Below, in pieces: positions 18,096 to 29,031 of a stretch of DNA of 64,000 nucleotides; the stretch's first letter is position 1; the number at the start of each line of letters is the position of its first letter. The notes below the pieces were generated by a model that was given only the letters and a program-made list of their open reading frames with translations, had not been told where the DNA came from and did no database searches. The DNA comes from Azomonas agilis (lineage in GTDB: Bacteria > Pseudomonadota > Gammaproteobacteria > Pseudomonadales > Pseudomonadaceae). A program made the translations under genes and the position numbers. The stretch is taken from assembly GCF_007830255.1 (NCBI RefSeq), contig NZ_VLKG01000002.1, positions 1-64,000 on the forward strand. Direction: 5' to 3'.

Positions 18096-18632
18096 ATGAC
18101 AACAGTACCTGCTGTGACTGATAATGTGCTGGTACTGGGGAAGATTGTATCGGTTCAGGGCATTCGTGGAGAAGTGAGGGTTTATTCTTACACTGATCCT
18201 ATTGCCAATCTGCTGAACTACCGCTACTGGACGTTACGGCGCGGAACCGAGCTTAGGCGCGTTGAAGTAGCCCGTGGGCGTGTTCAAGGCAATGTGTTGG
18301 TGGTTAAGCTAAAAGGGCTTAACGATCGCGAGTTAGCACAAACCTACGCCGAGTTTGAAATTTATATTCCCAAACACGAACTACCTGAGTTGCCCGCTGG
18401 AGAATACTACTGGCATCAGCTAGAAGGCTTGAGGGTCATTGATCAAGCGGGTCAATGTTTGGGGCGTGTGGATCATCTGCTGGAAACCGGAGCTAATGAC
18501 GTACTCGTAGTACGGCCCTGTGATGGCAGCTTAGATGATCGAGAACGGCTATTGCCTTACATCGACTCCTGCGTGCAACGGGTTGATTTAGAGCTAGGTG
18601 AGCTGCACGTGGATTGGGATGCAGACTTTTAA
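18096..18632 (+). CDS. rimM: Ribosome maturation factor RimM
   Basis: A 178-residue protein that binds uS19 and helps mature the head of the 30S subunit. The N-terminal RimM domain starts VLGKIVSVQGIRGEVRVYSY, and a PRC-barrel domain follows from about residue 100 (GEYYWHQLEGLRV, ETGANDVLVV). It starts 5 bp after rpsP. Confidence 0.97.
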   Translation: MTTVPAVTDNVLVLGKIVSVQGIRGEVRVYSYTDPIANLLNYRYWTLRRGTELRRVEVARGRVQGNVLVVKLKGLNDRELAQTYAEFEIYIPKHELPELPAGEYYWHQLEGLRVIDQAGQCLGRVDHLLETGANDVLVVRPCDGSLDDRERLLPYIDSCVQRVDLELGELHVDWDADF

Positions 18633-18653
18633 GGTTTGAGGCCAAATCCCAAA

Positions 18654-19400
18654 ATGCGGATTGATGTGATTAGCTTGTTCCCAGAAATGTTTGCTGCGAT
18701 TCAGGACTACGGTATTACCGGACGCGCAGTGAAGCAGGGAATTTTGAATCTGCATTGCTGGAATCCCCGTGCTTATACGGATGATCGTCATCAAACGGTG
18801 GATGACCGCCCTTTTGGGGGTGGCCCCGGAATGGTGATGAAAGTTGAACCCTTAGAACGGGCTCTGATGGATGTGCGGCAACAGGTGGGTACGCAAGCGC
18901 TCGTTGTTTATCTGTCACCTCAGGGTCGCCCTTTAGACCAAGAACGTGTTCGGGCTTGGGCAGGGCAACAGCAGGGATTAATCCTCATTGCTGGGCGTTA
19001 TGAAGGCATTGATGAGCGTTTTATTGAAGCGCATGTCGATGAAGAGTGTTCCATTGGTGACTATGTGCTATCGGGGGGTGAGCTACCCGCCATGGTACTG
19101 ATTGATGCCGTCACTCGGCTGTTACCGGGCGCTTTAGGGCATTCGGGATCGGCAGAAGAAGATTCCTTCAGTGATGGTTTGCTGGATTGTCCCCACTACA
19201 CACGCCCTGAAGTGTATGCGGGGAAGGCTGTTCCTGAGGTGCTGCTCAGCGGCAATCATGAACACATCCGGCGTTGGCGTTTACAACAGTCCCTCGGTCG
19301 GACTTGGGAACGCCGCGCTGATCTTCTGGATAGCCGCTCGCTTTCTGGAGAAGAACAAAAGCTGCTGGATGAATACATTCGCCAGCGGAACGATAGTTAA
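18654..19400 (+). CDS. trmD: tRNA (guanine-N1-)-methyltransferase TrmD
   Basis: TrmD makes m1G37 in tRNAs with G36, which prevents frameshifting. The 248-residue SPOUT enzyme has [10 protein letters not shown] at its start, the knot elements [11 protein letters not shown] and [20 protein letters not shown], and the DxxPHYTRP-like [15 protein letters not shown] 18654 is chosen; a TTG at 18636 is too close to its possible ribosome binding site. Confidence 0.97.
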   Translation: MRIDVISLFPEMFAAIQDYGITGRAVKQGILNLHCWNPRAYTDDRHQTVDDRPFGGGPGMVMKVEPLERALMDVRQQVGTQALVVYLSPQGRPLDQERVRAWAGQQQGLILIAGRYEGIDERFIEAHVDEECSIGDYVLSGGELPAMVLIDAVTRLLPGALGHSGSAEEDSFSDGLLDCPHYTRPEVYAGKAVPEVLLSGNHEHIRRWRLQQSLGRTWERRADLLDSRSLSGEEQKLLDEYIRQRNDS

Positions 19401-19445
19401 GGTATCGATGGCTGCATTCATTAGACAGCCTGAAGGAGCATGAGC

Positions 19446-19796
19446 ATGACCAACAAGATTATTCAGCGTATTGAAGCTGAACAAATGACTAAGGAAATCC
19501 CGGCTTTTGCCCCGGGTGACACCGTTATCGTGCAAGTAAAAGTAAAGGAAGGCGACCGTCAGCGTCTGCAAGCCTTTGAAGGCGTTGTGATTGGCAAGCG
19601 TAACCGCGGCCTGAACAGTGCCTTTACGGTACGTAAGATCTCCAACGGTGTAGGCGTTGAGCGTACCTTCCAAACCTATAGCCCATTGGTTGACAGCATC
19701 AGCGTCAAACGTCGTGGTGATGTACGCAAAGCCAAACTCTACTATCTGCGTGAGCTGTCTGGTAAAGCGGCCCGTATCAAAGAAAAACTGGCCTGA
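19446..19796 (+). CDS. rplS: 50S ribosomal protein bL19
   Basis: A 116-residue large-subunit protein at the 30S-50S interface. The family start [14 protein letters not shown] and the [20 protein letters not shown] region are clear. Of two adjacent ATGs, 19446 has AGGAG at 7 nt spacing; 19440 would be too close. It is the last gene of the rpsP operon. Confidence 0.98.
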   Translation: MTNKIIQRIEAEQMTKEIPAFAPGDTVIVQVKVKEGDRQRLQAFEGVVIGKRNRGLNSAFTVRKISNGVGVERTFQTYSPLVDSISVKRRGDVRKAKLYYLRELSGKAARIKEKLA

Positions 19797-19828
19797 TCCT
19801 CATTTACGGATTGCCCGTTTTCAGCTAC

Positions 19829-19860
19829 AAAAAGCCCGTGTTGCCCACACGGGCTTTTTG
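19829..19860 (+). terminator. Intrinsic terminator of the rpsP operon
   Basis: AAAAAGCCCGTGT and ACACGGGCTTTTT form a perfect 13-bp stem that includes the T-run. It is placed 30 bp after rplS. Confidence 0.92.
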
Positions 19861-19883
19861 TTTCTAAGGACTTTTTACCGCTA

Positions 19884-20786
19884 ATGCCAGAGCTAATCCC
19901 CCTACATGACCCTCTAGTGGATCAGTTTTTAGACAGCCTTTGGTTAGAAAAGGGGTTAGCCGAAAACACACGCCAGGCCTATTCCAGCGACTTAGCTTTG
20001 TTTAATGCTTGGCTACATACTCAAGGCTTGAGTTTGATTCAGGTTGAGCGTGAACAGATTTTGGATCATCTGGCTTGGCGGGTGAACGCAGCCTATACCG
20101 CTCGCTCTACGGCGCGCTTATTGTCGGCATTGCGGGGGCTGTATCGCTATGCGCTGCGTGAACACCTGATTAAGCAAGATCCCACCTTGCGCGTGGGGAT
20201 GCCTCGTGTGGGACGACCTTTACCTAAAGTAATGTCTGAGGCCCATGTGGAGGCTCTATTGCGTGCTCCAGATTTGGATACACCTCTAGGGCTTAGAGAT
20301 CGCGCTATGCTAGAGCTGTTGTATGCCACCGGATTGCGGGTGACAGAGCTGGTGAGCTTAACCTTAGATCAGGTCAGTGTGCGCCAAGGCGTGTTACGTA
20401 TCTTCGGCAAAGGTGGGCGGGAGCGCCTATTACCCTTTGGTGACGAAGCTCTGCACTGGATAGAGCGTTACCTCAAAGAGGCTCGAATGCACCTAGTGCA
20501 CGGAGCCACTGAGGTTTTGTTTCCCAGTCAACGCGGTGAGCAGATGACCCGCCAGACCTTTTGGTATCGCATTAAGCTGCACGCTAAAGTGGCTGGTATC
20601 AGTGTGACCATTTCTCCCCACACACTGCGACATGCTTTTGCGACCCACTTGTTAAATCACGGTGCGGATTTAAGAACCGTGCAGATGTTGCTAGGGCACA
20701 GCGATCTCTCCACTACACAGATTTACACCCATATAGCCATCGTGCGTCTGCAAGAGCTGCATGCCAAACATCATCCGCGTGGCTAA
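19884..20786 (+). CDS. xerD: Tyrosine recombinase XerD
   Basis: XerD with XerC resolves chromosome dimers at dif under FtsK control. The 300-residue protein has an N-terminal core-binding domain and catalytic residues Arg in ATGLRVTELVSL, Lys in FGKGGRERL, HTLRHAFATHLL, His in LGHSDLSTT and the Tyr of QIYTHI. It precedes dsbC, the conserved Pseudomonas order. Confidence 0.96.
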   Translation: MPELIPLHDPLVDQFLDSLWLEKGLAENTRQAYSSDLALFNAWLHTQGLSLIQVEREQILDHLAWRVNAAYTARSTARLLSALRGLYRYALREHLIKQDPTLRVGMPRVGRPLPKVMSEAHVEALLRAPDLDTPLGLRDRAMLELLYATGLRVTELVSLTLDQVSVRQGVLRIFGKGGRERLLPFGDEALHWIERYLKEARMHLVHGATEVLFPSQRGEQMTRQTFWYRIKLHAKVAGISVTISPHTLRHAFATHLLNHGADLRTVQMLLGHSDLSTTQIYTHIAIVRLQELHAKHHPRG

Positions 20787-20848
20787 GGCGCGTAGGATCA
20801 ACCCCTGTGATATTCTGAACCATCAATCGCTCCTTACGAGGAATCTTT

Positions 20849-21598
20849 ATGTCTGTGATTCGTGGGTTTTGGACTGCTTTAGCATTACTGAGTTGTACCC
20901 ATTTAGCCTATGCAGACAGCCCCAGCAGCCCAGAGCAAGCTATCCGTAAAACCCTGCAATCTTTACAGTCGGATATGGTGGTGGAGTCCATCAGTAAAAG
21001 CCCTGTGGCCGGTTTATACCAAGTGGCTTTGCAGGGTGGTCGTCAGATTTATGCCAGCACCGATGGACAGTTTTTGCTGCAAGGCTATTTGTTTCAGTAC
21101 AAAGAGGGCGCTGTGGTCAACTTGACCGAACAGGCGCAAGAGACGGCAGTGGCTAAGACTATTGCGGGTCTGTCAGAGCAGGAAATGGTGGTGTTTTCCC
21201 CTAAAGATCCCAAAACCACCATTACCGTGTTTACCGATACCGACTGCCCTTACTGCCAAAAGCTGCACGATGAAGTGCCAGAGCTGAATAAGCGCGGGGT
21301 GGCGGTTCGTTATTTGGCCTTTCCCCGTCAAGGCTTGAAAAGCCACGCGGCTGAAATCTTAGAGAGCGTTTGGTGTGCCAAAGATCGCCAAAAAGCAATG
21401 GATTTGGCCAAGGCGCGCAAAGAGGTTGATAAAGCCAGTTGCAGCGCCAGCCCCATTGCTAAGCAATATGCTTTAGGACAAAACATCGGTATTCAGGGTA
21501 CACCGGCCATTATCTTGGCTAATGGACAGATTATTCCTGGTTATCAACCTGCTGCTGTTTTGGCTGATCAGGCGCTTAAAGCGGCTAAAGTTAATTAA
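20849..21598 (+). CDS. dsbC: Thiol:disulfide isomerase DsbC
   Basis: A 249-residue periplasmic disulfide isomerase that corrects wrong disulfides. It has an N-terminal signal peptide ending near HLAYA-DS, a dimerisation domain, a linker helix, and a thioredoxin fold with CPYC in FTDTDCPYCQKL and the cis-Pro loop QGTPAIIL. A second Cys pair (VWCAKD and ASCSAS) is present. In relatives hom follows directly; here about 8.4 kb of other sequence intervenes. Confidence 0.96.
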   Translation: MSVIRGFWTALALLSCTHLAYADSPSSPEQAIRKTLQSLQSDMVVESISKSPVAGLYQVALQGGRQIYASTDGQFLLQGYLFQYKEGAVVNLTEQAQETAVAKTIAGLSEQEMVVFSPKDPKTTITVFTDTDCPYCQKLHDEVPELNKRGVAVRYLAFPRQGLKSHAAEILESVWCAKDRQKAMDLAKARKEVDKASCSASPIAKQYALGQNIGIQGTPAIILANGQIIPGYQPAAVLADQALKAAKVN

Positions 21599-21618
21599 AT
21601 TCTAGGTCAAGGATTTTC

Positions 21619-22599
21619 ATGGATAAACTATCAAGACGCTCGGTATTGTGGGCTGGTTTGAGTCTGGCTGCGGCTGGGCCTGTATTGGCTCAGACTCGCC
21701 CTCAAGAGACGCAGACTGAAGCGACTGCTACGGCCCAACGAGCACAGGCCATCGGTCAGCCAGCAGAGTTGATAGAAGATCCTCGGGTTGAAACCCTTGA
21801 TCTAACCGTATCAGGCCATACTTGGCGGTTGTTGATCGGTGCTCCAGCGGTAGAGGTACCGCCCGAAGGTTATTCGGTACTCTATGTTTTGGATGGCAAT
21901 GCCTGCTTTCCTATGCTGTGGCATGCACGGGAGCAACTGGCTCCCAAAGCGCCTGTAGTTATCGTGGGGGTCGGTTATCCCATTACTCAGCGTTTTGACG
22001 TGGTTCGGCGTTATTGGGATTTAACTCCAGAAACGGCGGCTGAATATCTGCGTATGCGGGGTTCAGCAGAGTCACGAAGCACAGGAGGGCAGGCCGTATT
22101 TCTGGACTTTTTGGCTCAGGAAGTCAAACAGGCGATCAGTCAGCGCTTTAAGGTTAATCCTAAGCAGCAGACCCTATTTGGGCATTCTTTGGCGGGGCTT
22201 TTTACCCTATACACGCTATTTAATCGTCCAACTCTATTTCAAAACTATGTCGCCGCCGATCCGGCTATTTGGTGGAATAATCGATCCATTCTGCACGAAG
22301 AGTCCGCGTTTAGGGCCGGTGTTTCCATCGCAGGCGGTGCTGTGGTTGATCCGTTACGGCTTTTGGTAGAAAAGTCGGGTCAAGCCCACGGCAGCCATAC
22401 GCGCGAAGAAATCCAAGAGGGAATTGATATCGCTAAGGCCTTAGGAGGGCGATTAGCGAATATTAAAGGGTTGGATGTGTTTTATCGGGATTTCCCTGAG
22501 CATAGTCATCCTTCCATGATCGAACCCTCGGTGCGGGATGCTTTGTTGTTTCATATGCATCAGCAGCTCCCCGAGGACGTGGTGAAACTGACTGCTTAA
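21619..22599 (+). CDS. Exported alpha/beta hydrolase, siderophore-esterase-like
   Basis: A 326-residue protein of the Fes/IroE-type esterase family. A twin-arginine-like leader (LSRRSVLWAGLSLAAAGPVLAQ) suggests Tat export to the periplasm. The nucleophile elbow is GHSLAGLF, and a His near the C-terminus (EHSHPSM) fits the triad. Such enzymes hydrolyse ester siderophores such as enterobactin to free iron, but no siderophore receptor is nearby, so the substrate is open. It follows dsbC by 20 bp and may share its transcript. The stop lies within a four-copy octamer repeat. Confidence 0.82.
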   Translation: MDKLSRRSVLWAGLSLAAAGPVLAQTRPQETQTEATATAQRAQAIGQPAELIEDPRVETLDLTVSGHTWRLLIGAPAVEVPPEGYSVLYVLDGNACFPMLWHAREQLAPKAPVVIVGVGYPITQRFDVVRRYWDLTPETAAEYLRMRGSAESRSTGGQAVFLDFLAQEVKQAISQRFKVNPKQQTLFGHSLAGLFTLYTLFNRPTLFQNYVAADPAIWWNNRSILHEESAFRAGVSIAGGAVVDPLRLLVEKSGQAHGSHTREEIQEGIDIAKALGGRLANIKGLDVFYRDFPEHSHPSMIEPSVRDALLFHMHQQLPEDVVKLTA

Positions 22600-22622
22600 C
22601 TGCTTAACTGCTTAACTGCTTA
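22591..22622. repeat. Octamer tandem repeat (ACTGCTTA)x4 at the esterase stop
   Basis: Four head-to-tail copies of ACTGCTTA, the last ending in TTAG. The first copy holds the esterase stop codon TAA. Eight is not a multiple of three, so the array supplies stops in other frames as well. Confidence 0.85.
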
Positions 22623-22623
22623 G

Positions 22624-22655
22624 TAGAAGGGGAGAGCTTAGGGCTCCCCCTTCTA
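22624..22655. terminator. Hairpin between convergent esterase and RTX genes
   Basis: TAGAAGGGGAG pairs with CTCCCCCTTCTA (one extra C). It sits between two converging stops and is a plausible bidirectional terminator without a strong T-run. Confidence 0.55.
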
Positions 22656-22666
22656 TGTACCTAAGG

Positions 22667-25600
22667 CTAGGCCACAAAGTCATCCACACTAAGAGTGCTG
22701 GTACCCGTCAGCGTGATGACGAACTCTGCATCTGAGTCTGCATCGGTACTGCCGTACAGATAGCGAGCGTTGTTGGCAGCGTCCACCACATAACGCAACT
22801 GGCCGGAGGCATCGCTACTGCTGAAAGCGTCCGTACCGATAAACAGGAAGGCATCATCGGCAGCGGTGGTACTGTTAGCATCCAAGGCTGAGAGATCAAT
22901 CAGATCACCCGTAGTAAAGTCGGTAATCAGATCACTTTGGGCTCTGGTTAAGCCAAGGTCAGACAGGCTCTCAAATACAAAACGGTCGTTACCCTCTCCT
23001 CCCGTCAGCTTATCGGCTCCAGCCCCTCCTACTAGGATATCGTCGCCACTACCACCAAGTAGGTTATCTTTGCCTGCACCACCATATAGAATATCGTCAC
23101 CGGCACCGCCGCTGAGGTTGTTACCTGAAGCGTTGCCGGTCAGCAGATTGTTGAGGGCATTACCCGCCCCTGTAACGGCATTGCCGGTCAGCGTTAGGTT
23201 CTCCAGATTGTTACCCAAAGTGTAACTGACGCTGGAGAGTACACTGTCGATACCCTGATTAGCCGCTTCCACGATGATGTTAGTGGTGGCACTACCAATA
23301 ATGTAAGTATCGTTGCCCGAACCACCTTCCAGTCGGTCGGTACCGGTACCGCCTTCTAGGGTGTCGTTTCCTGCACCCGCTCGTAAGGTGTCATTGCCGC
23401 CTTCACCGCGTAGGTAGTTAGCGCCACTGTTCCCAAGGATCAGGTTATTTAGGGCATTACCGGTGCCGTCAATGGAAGCATTACCGGTCAGGGTCAGGTT
23501 TTCTAGGTGATTACCAAGGGTATAGGTGACGCTAGATTGCACGGTGTCGATGCCCTGATTAGCCGCTTCAATAATCAGGTTTGTCGTGGCACTACCGATG
23601 ATATAGGTATCGTCACCACTGCCGCCTTCTAGCTGATCGTTGCCAGCACCGCCTTCTAAGGTATCGTTACCAGCTCCACCTCGTAAGGTATCGTTGCCAC
23701 CCTCACCGCGTAGGTAGTTAGCGCCACTGTTGCCGAGGATCAGGTTATTTAGGGCATTACCGGTGCCGTCAATGGAAGCATTACTGGTCAGAGTCAGATT
23801 TTCTAGGTGGTTACCAAGGGTATAGGTGACGCTGGATTGCACCGTGTCTGTACCTTGGTTGGCCGCTTCTACAATGAGGTTAGTAGCCGCATTACCAATG
23901 ATGTAGGTGTCATCACCGCTGCCGCCTTCCAACCGATCATTGCCGATACCTCCTTCTAGGGTATCGTTGCCTTGACCACCGCGTAGAGTGTCGTTACCGC
24001 CTTCACCGCGTAGGTAGTTATTGCCGCTGTTGCCGAGGATCAGGTTGTTTAGGGCGTTACCTGTACCATCAATGTGGCGATTACCGGTCAGGGTTAGGTT
24101 TTCTAGGTGGTTACCAAGGGTATAGGTGACGCTGGATTGCACCGTATCCGTGCCTTGGTTGGCTGCCTCTACAATGAGGTTAGTAGCTGCATTACCGATA
24201 ATGTAGGTATCGTCCCCGGAGCCGCCCTCCAGACGATCATTACCGGTACCCCCTTCTAAGGTGTCGTTGCCTTGACCACCGCGTAGGGTGTCATTACCGC
24301 CCTCACCGCGTAGGTAATTATTGCCACTGTTGCCTAGAATAAGATTGTTTAAAGCATTGCCTGTACCGTTGATGGCAGCACTACCCGTTAGGGTTAGGTT
24401 CTCAACGTAGTTGCCTAGGGTATAGCTGATACTGGCCAGTACGCTATCAGTGCCACCTGTAGCAGATGACAGCTCTATCACTAAATCGCCGGGGTTATCT
24501 ACGATGTAGGTATCGTTGCCGCTACCACCCTCCATACGATCAGCGCCAGTACCGCCGTCTAGGGTGTCATTACCTTGGCCTCCGATTAGGGTGTCTTTGC
24601 CACCCCAGCCTTCTAGCAAGTCATTTCCGGCCTTTCCGTCAATACGATTGTCTCCAGCTCCGCCACGGAGTATGTCATCTCCTTCTGTACTAACAATTTG
24701 TGGGCCATCTGTGTAGGGGCTGGCTAGATCGACAATGTTGCTACTTAACTGGGAAGCTACGCTGGATAGATCTCCACCGTAATTGTTATTACCCCAGGTG
24801 ACGATGGAGCCATCTTCTTTTAAGGCTACAAAAGCTCGGTTATTGGAGAAAATATCCACTACACCACTGGAGAGCTGGTCGGCAACACTGCGGCTATCGC
24901 CACCGTAATACCCGCCCCAAGTCACTACGGATCCATCGGATTTTAGGGCGGCAAAGGCTTCGTTATTGGAGTAGATTTTGACTACACCGCTGCTTAAATC
25001 CAGATCTTTGCCGCTATACGCATTCTTGCTGCTATCGCCGCCGTATGTGGCATCTCCCCAAGTAACAACAGAACCATCAGTCTTGAGTGCCGCAAACGCA
25101 GAGCTGGTTGAGAATATTTGAACGACACCACTGGATAATTTGCTTGAAATATCGACAGGATCTTCCTCCTTCTCTGGAGGCCAAATAATCTTCGAGTTAC
25201 CCCCTGAGTTAGTATCCCCCCAAGTCACCACTGAACCATTGGTTTTAAGGGCTGCAAAAGCCCAATCCGTTGAAAATATTTGGCTAACACCGCTGTCGAG
25301 AGCGACACTACTGCTGTTTCCTCCTGCGGTATCCTTACCCCAAGTGACTACAGAACCATTGCTTTTTAGGGCTGCAAAAGCCTGATTGTTTGAATAAATG
25401 CCTGTGACACCAGAGGCTAGTTTCGTTGCGACACTACTGCTGTTACCGCCTTCAGTAGAATTTCCCCAAGTAACCACAGAGCCGTCAGTTTTGAGCGCTG
25501 CAAAAGCTTGAAGTGTGGCACTTACCTCAGTGACTCCGGAGGTTAATTGGGCGGCCACGCTATGGCTATTTCCTCCAGCATCATCTTCGCCCCAAGTGAC

Positions 25601-28600
25601 TACGGAGCCGTCTTCTTTGAGCGCTGCAAAAGCGCGGCTACTGGAGTAAATATCCACTACACCGCTGGAGAGTTCTGCAACAACTTCGCTATGGTCTCCT
25701 CCGGAGTTGACGAGATTTCCCCCCCAGCTGACAGTAGCTCCGTTGTTTTTTACGGCGGTAAACGTAGAGTCGGTGGTGTAAATGTCTTTAACACCTTCCG
25801 ATAGCTCGATGGCTACATAACGGCTATCCCCACCACTTGAGTCATCGCCCCAAGTGACCACTGAACCGTCTGATTTAAGGGCAGCAAAGGCACTTTTGGT
25901 GGCGAAAATTTTGGTGATATCCGCGGTTAATTTGCTAGCGACGCTACTAGTGTCACCTCCTGTAGCACTATTCCCCCAAGCAACTATAGAGCCGTCTTCC
26001 TTACGAGCAACAAAGGCGGAGTTAGTGGAACGTATTTCTACTACACCACTAGCTAATTCGCTGTTGGGTATCAGAATCAGAACAGGCTCATTGTCTTCGT
26101 TGTACACAGGTTGGCCATCTAGGTCGACTTTAGGCCCGCTGACTCTACTATCCGCCCCGTAATTATCATCACCCCAAGTGACCACAGAGCCATCTTGTTT
26201 AAGGGCGGCAAAAGCACCGTCAGTAGCAAATAGTTCTTCAACTCCGCTTTGGAGTTGAGTAGAAACGGTGCTGCTGTTTCCACCAGTGGTGCTGCTGCCC
26301 CAAGTGACCACAGAACCATCTTCTTTCAGGGCGGCAAAAGCACCGTCAGTAGCGAAAATTTCGACTACGCCGCTTTGGAGTTGAGTGGAAACGCTACTGC
26401 TGTTTCCGCCCGCGGTACTGCTGCCCCAAGTGACCACGGAGCCGTCTTGTTTAAGGGCGGCAAAAGCCCCATTACTGGCAAATAGTTCTTTAACCCCGCT
26501 GCTGAGTGAGCTAGCAACACTGCTGCTGTTTCCTCCCTGAGCTGCATTGCCTGAGGTAGTAACAGATCCATTGCTTTTCAGGGTTGCAGTGGCACTGTCC
26601 GTCGAGATTTTTTGTAGCTCATCGCTGTTTAAGGCTTCAGGCTCATCACTTCCACCGCCCCAAGTGACCACAGAGCCATTTTCTTTCAGGGCGGCAAAAG
26701 CGCCGTCAGTAGCGAAAATTTCGACTACGCCGCTTTGGAGTTGAGTGGAAACGCTACTGCTGTTTCCGCCCGCGGTACTGCTGCCCCAAGTGACTACGGA
26801 GCCGTCTTGTTTAAGGGCGGCAAAAGCCCCATTACTGGCAAATAGTTCTTTAACCCCGCTGCTGAGTGAGCTAGCAACACTGCTGCTGTTTCCTCCCTGA
26901 GCTGCATTGCCTGAGGTAGTAACAGATCCATTGCTTTTCAGGGTTGCAGTGGCACTGTCCGTCGAGATTTTTTGTAGCTCATCGCTGTTTAAGGCTTCAG
27001 GCTCATCACTTCCACCGCCCCAAGTCACTACAGAGCCATTTTCTTTCAGCGCTGCAAAGGCTCCCTCTGTAGCAAATAGTTTTTTGACTCCGGTAAGGTC
27101 GTTGGTGACATCGCTGGAGTCACCGCCATAGTCATTCCCCCAAGTGACCACCGAACCATTGGATTTTAAGGCCGCGAAGGAAGTGGCTGTTGCCGCAATG
27201 GTTGTGATCCCTGCGGATAAAGAAGTGGCAACTCCTAAGCTATTACCTCCTTCTTCATGACTCCCCCAAGTCACTACAGAACCATCCGTTTTTAGGGCAG
27301 CAAAGGCGTAGTCATTGGAAAAGATGGTTTCAATAGTTCCAAGCGCCACCGTTGTATTAACGGCCGAAATGGAGCCCCCTTGATCGTAGTTGCCCCAGGT
27401 GACCACAGAACCATCGCTTTTTAAGGCGCTGAAGGCACCGCCGTTGGCGTATATCTGAATCACTCCGCTACTGAGTTGAGCCGCTACTGCTTGACTGTTG
27501 CCGCCTTGCTCTGATGCTCCCCAAGTGACCACTGAGCCATCGGCTTTTAAAGCGGCAAACGCCTGTCCAGTGGCAAATATATCCACAACATCGGCGGCCA
27601 GTTTTGAACTGACACTGTTGCTGTTTCCACCGTCAACACTATTCCCCCAAGTGACTACGGAGCCATCTTCTTTTAGGGCCGCAAACGCGGAGTCGGTCAC
27701 GTAAATTTGGACAACATCGGTTAGAACAGTAGCAACGTTGTTGCTATTCCCCCCCGCTGCACTCTTCCCCCAAGTAACTACGGAGCCGTCTTCCTTGAGT
27801 GCCGCAAAAGCGGAGTCGGTCGCATAGATGTGGGTAATATCTTTTAAAGCAGTAGAAACGCTGTTGCTATCGGCTCCCGCCGAACTGTTACCCCAAGTGA
27901 CTACGGAGCCATCTTCTTTTAAGGCAGCAAAAGCCGATCCGGTGGCGTAAATTTGGACGACATCGGTTAGAGCAGTAGAAACGCTGTTGCTATTTCCCCC
28001 CGCTGAACTATTACCCCAAGTGACTACGGAGCCATCTTGTTTAAGGGCGGCAAAGGCTCCCCAACTGATATCGGTATCGTCGCCAAGAGGCTGTGAGGGG
28101 CCTGTGGCTACAATCTGAGTCACATCCGTTAATTTTGATGCAACACTTGAGCTATTACCGCCTGCCGTACTACTCCCCCAAGTGACTACCGAGCCGTCTT
28201 CTTTGAGTGCTGCAAAGGCTCCATGAGCCACTACATCACCGTTGGCATTTAAGGTGGTAAAGGCCGGCCCTGATGAGTAAATTTGTTTGACACCACTGCT
28301 CAGTAGAGCAGCGACCGCATCACTATTTCCACTTCCACCTGTCCCCGTGTTACCCCAAGTGACTACCGAGCCGTCTTCCTTTAAGGCAGCAAAGGCAGAG
28401 CTACTGGAGAAGATTTGTACAACACCGCTTGTTAAGTTATTAGAAACGGAGTCGCTATCTGCCCCGTAACTATCATCGCCCCAAGTGACTACGGAGCCAT
28501 CGGCTTTTAGGGCTGCAAAGGCTTTAGTCGTGGAGAATATTTGCACCACATCCGTTAATTCTGAGGCTACGGCGCGGCTGTCTCCACCTGAATAGGCATA

Positions 28601-28687
28601 GCCCCAAGTTACAACTGAGCCATCAGCTTTTATGGCTGCAAAAGCATCTGTATTGGAGTATTGGCCTGAAGTACGTCCGGTACCCAT
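22667..28687 (-). CDS. Giant secreted RCC1-like/RTX repeat protein
   Basis: A 2006-residue protein in three parts. Residues about 10-1320 hold about 31 copies (my count) of a 40-45 residue RCC1-like unit with the core [12 protein letters not shown], predicted to form beta-propeller-like arrays. About 1325-1900 carries calcium-binding RTX nonapeptides (GGxGNDTL) arranged with NLTLTG and [13 protein letters not shown] in five near-identical 100-residue units. The last 100 residues resemble the serralysin-type type I secretion domain ([17 protein letters not shown]). I see no cysteine and no Sec signal, so export would be by an ABC-type type I system, not present in this window. AGGAAATG precedes ATG 28687. 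An adhesin, effector or surface-layer role is possible; none is shown. Confidence 0.88.
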   Translation of the reverse strand: MGTGRTSGQYSNTDAFAAIKADGSVVTWGYAYSGGDSRAVASELTDVVQIFSTTKAFAALKADGSVVTWGDDSYGADSDSVSNNLTSGVVQIFSSSSAFAALKEDGSVVTWGNTGTGGSGNSDAVAALLSSGVKQIYSSGPAFTTLNANGDVVAHGAFAALKEDGSVVTWGSSTAGGNSSSVASKLTDVTQIVATGPSQPLGDDTDISWGAFAALKQDGSVVTWGNSSAGGNSNSVSTALTDVVQIYATGSAFAALKEDGSVVTWGNSSAGADSNSVSTALKDITHIYATDSAFAALKEDGSVVTWGKSAAGGNSNNVATVLTDVVQIYVTDSAFAALKEDGSVVTWGNSVDGGNSNSVSSKLAADVVDIFATGQAFAALKADGSVVTWGASEQGGNSQAVAAQLSSGVIQIYANGGAFSALKSDGSVVTWGNYDQGGSISAVNTTVALGTIETIFSNDYAFAALKTDGSVVTWGSHEEGGNSLGVATSLSAGITTIAATATSFAALKSNGSVVTWGNDYGGDSSDVTNDLTGVKKLFATEGAFAALKENGSVVTWGGGSDEPEALNSDELQKISTDSATATLKSNGSVTTSGNAAQGGNSSSVASSLSSGVKELFASNGAFAALKQDGSVVTWGSSTAGGNSSSVSTQLQSGVVEIFATDGAFAALKENGSVVTWGGGSDEPEALNSDELQKISTDSATATLKSNGSVTTSGNAAQGGNSSSVASSLSSGVKELFASNGAFAALKQDGSVVTWGSSTAGGNSSSVSTQLQSGVVEIFATDGAFAALKEDGSVVTWGSSTTGGNSSTVSTQLQSGVEELFATDGAFAALKQDGSVVTWGDDNYGADSRVSGPKVDLDGQPVYNEDNEPVLILIPNSELASGVVEIRSTNSAFVARKEDGSIVAWGNSATGGDTSSVASKLTADITKIFATKSAFAALKSDGSVVTWGDDSSGGDSRYVAIELSEGVKDIYTTDSTFTAVKNNGATVSWGGNLVNSGGDHSEVVAELSSGVVDIYSSSRAFAALKEDGSVVTWGEDDAGGNSHSVAAQLTSGVTEVSATLQAFAALKTDGSVVTWGNSTEGGNSSSVATKLASGVTGIYSNNQAFAALKSNGSVVTWGKDTAGGNSSSVALDSGVSQIFSTDWAFAALKTNGSVVTWGDTNSGGNSKIIWPPEKEEDPVDISSKLSSGVVQIFSTSSAFAALKTDGSVVTWGDATYGGDSSKNAYSGKDLDLSSGVVKIYSNNEAFAALKSDGSVVTWGGYYGGDSRSVADQLSSGVVDIFSNNRAFVALKEDGSIVTWGNNNYGGDLSSVASQLSSNIVDLASPYTDGPQIVSTEGDDILRGGAGDNRIDGKAGNDLLEGWGGKDTLIGGQGNDTLDGGTGADRMEGGSGNDTYIVDNPGDLVIELSSATGGTDSVLASISYTLGNYVENLTLTGSAAINGTGNALNNLILGNSGNNYLRGEGGNDTLRGGQGNDTLEGGTGNDRLEGGSGDDTYIIGNAATNLIVEAANQGTDTVQSSVTYTLGNHLENLTLTGNRHIDGTGNALNNLILGNSGNNYLRGEGGNDTLRGGQGNDTLEGGIGNDRLEGGSGDDTYIIGNAATNLIVEAANQGTDTVQSSVTYTLGNHLENLTLTSNASIDGTGNALNNLILGNSGANYLRGEGGNDTLRGGAGNDTLEGGAGNDQLEGGSGDDTYIIGSATTNLIIEAANQGIDTVQSSVTYTLGNHLENLTLTGNASIDGTGNALNNLILGNSGANYLRGEGGNDTLRAGAGNDTLEGGTGTDRLEGGSGNDTYIIGSATTNIIVEAANQGIDSVLSSVSYTLGNNLENLTLTGNAVTGAGNALNNLLTGNASGNNLSGGAGDDILYGGAGKDNLLGGSGDDILVGGAGADKLTGGEGNDRFVFESLSDLGLTRAQSDLITDFTTGDLIDLSALDANSTTAADDAFLFIGTDAFSSSDASGQLRYVVDAANNARYLYGSTDADSDAEFVITLTGTSTLSVDDFVA
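23131..24430 (-). repeat. 300-bp direct repeats coding the RTX units
   Basis: Near-identical 300-bp units lie one after another in this part of the RTX gene; equivalent bases are seen at 23521, 23821 and 24121. Each encodes one 100-residue beta-roll unit. Confidence 0.85.
26343..27025 (-). repeat. 360-bp tandem duplication in the RCC1-like region
   Basis: 26343-26665 and 26703-27025 match almost base for base (I see one difference near 26434/26794). The unit is 360 bp, or 120 codons, so the frame is kept. The flanking repeats are much more diverged, so this copy is recent. Confidence 0.85.
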
Positions 28688-29031
28688 GAGTTACATTTCC
28701 TGAGTTTTGCGTGTTGATGAACAGCCTCCATGCGTCACCACTTATATAAATATCACCTTAAAAACAGATAAAAGAGGTTGGCAAAATCCCATAGCTGGGG
28801 TTGATTTAAAGGAGGCGGCGTATCGTAATGCTACTACGTCTTAAGATTCTGGATGAGATTAATGGTCTAGCTTTTATGATTCTTGGAGTCTGTCTTACTA
28901 TCCACTGCGCATAGATTGACTAACCGTAGTCTGGTTCGTAATGTGCGACTCCTTTGGAGTGGGCTTATCAGTCTTGCGCGAAAAATCCCGTACTTTAGTG
29001 CGGGGATGGATAGCGCGGGAGTGGGCGGTTT
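28688..29031. other. Intergenic region upstream of the RTX gene and TnpB remnant
   Basis: It holds the RTX gene's minus-strand upstream region (AT-rich near 28735-28770, where its promoter should be) and then the left boundary of the TnpB element, with a hairpin at 28987-29004. Short frames such as 28883-29161 have no recognisable product and I do not call them. Confidence 0.4.

Noticed and set aside
23000-24450. CRISPR-like appearance of regular repeats
   Set aside because: The 300-bp period lies in one long reading frame and codes RTX units; there are no short repeats with unique spacers.
22866-28469. Many plus-strand open frames inside the RTX gene
   Set aside because: They are shadows of a repetitive, stop-poor sequence, with repeated nonsense products and no ribosome binding sites.
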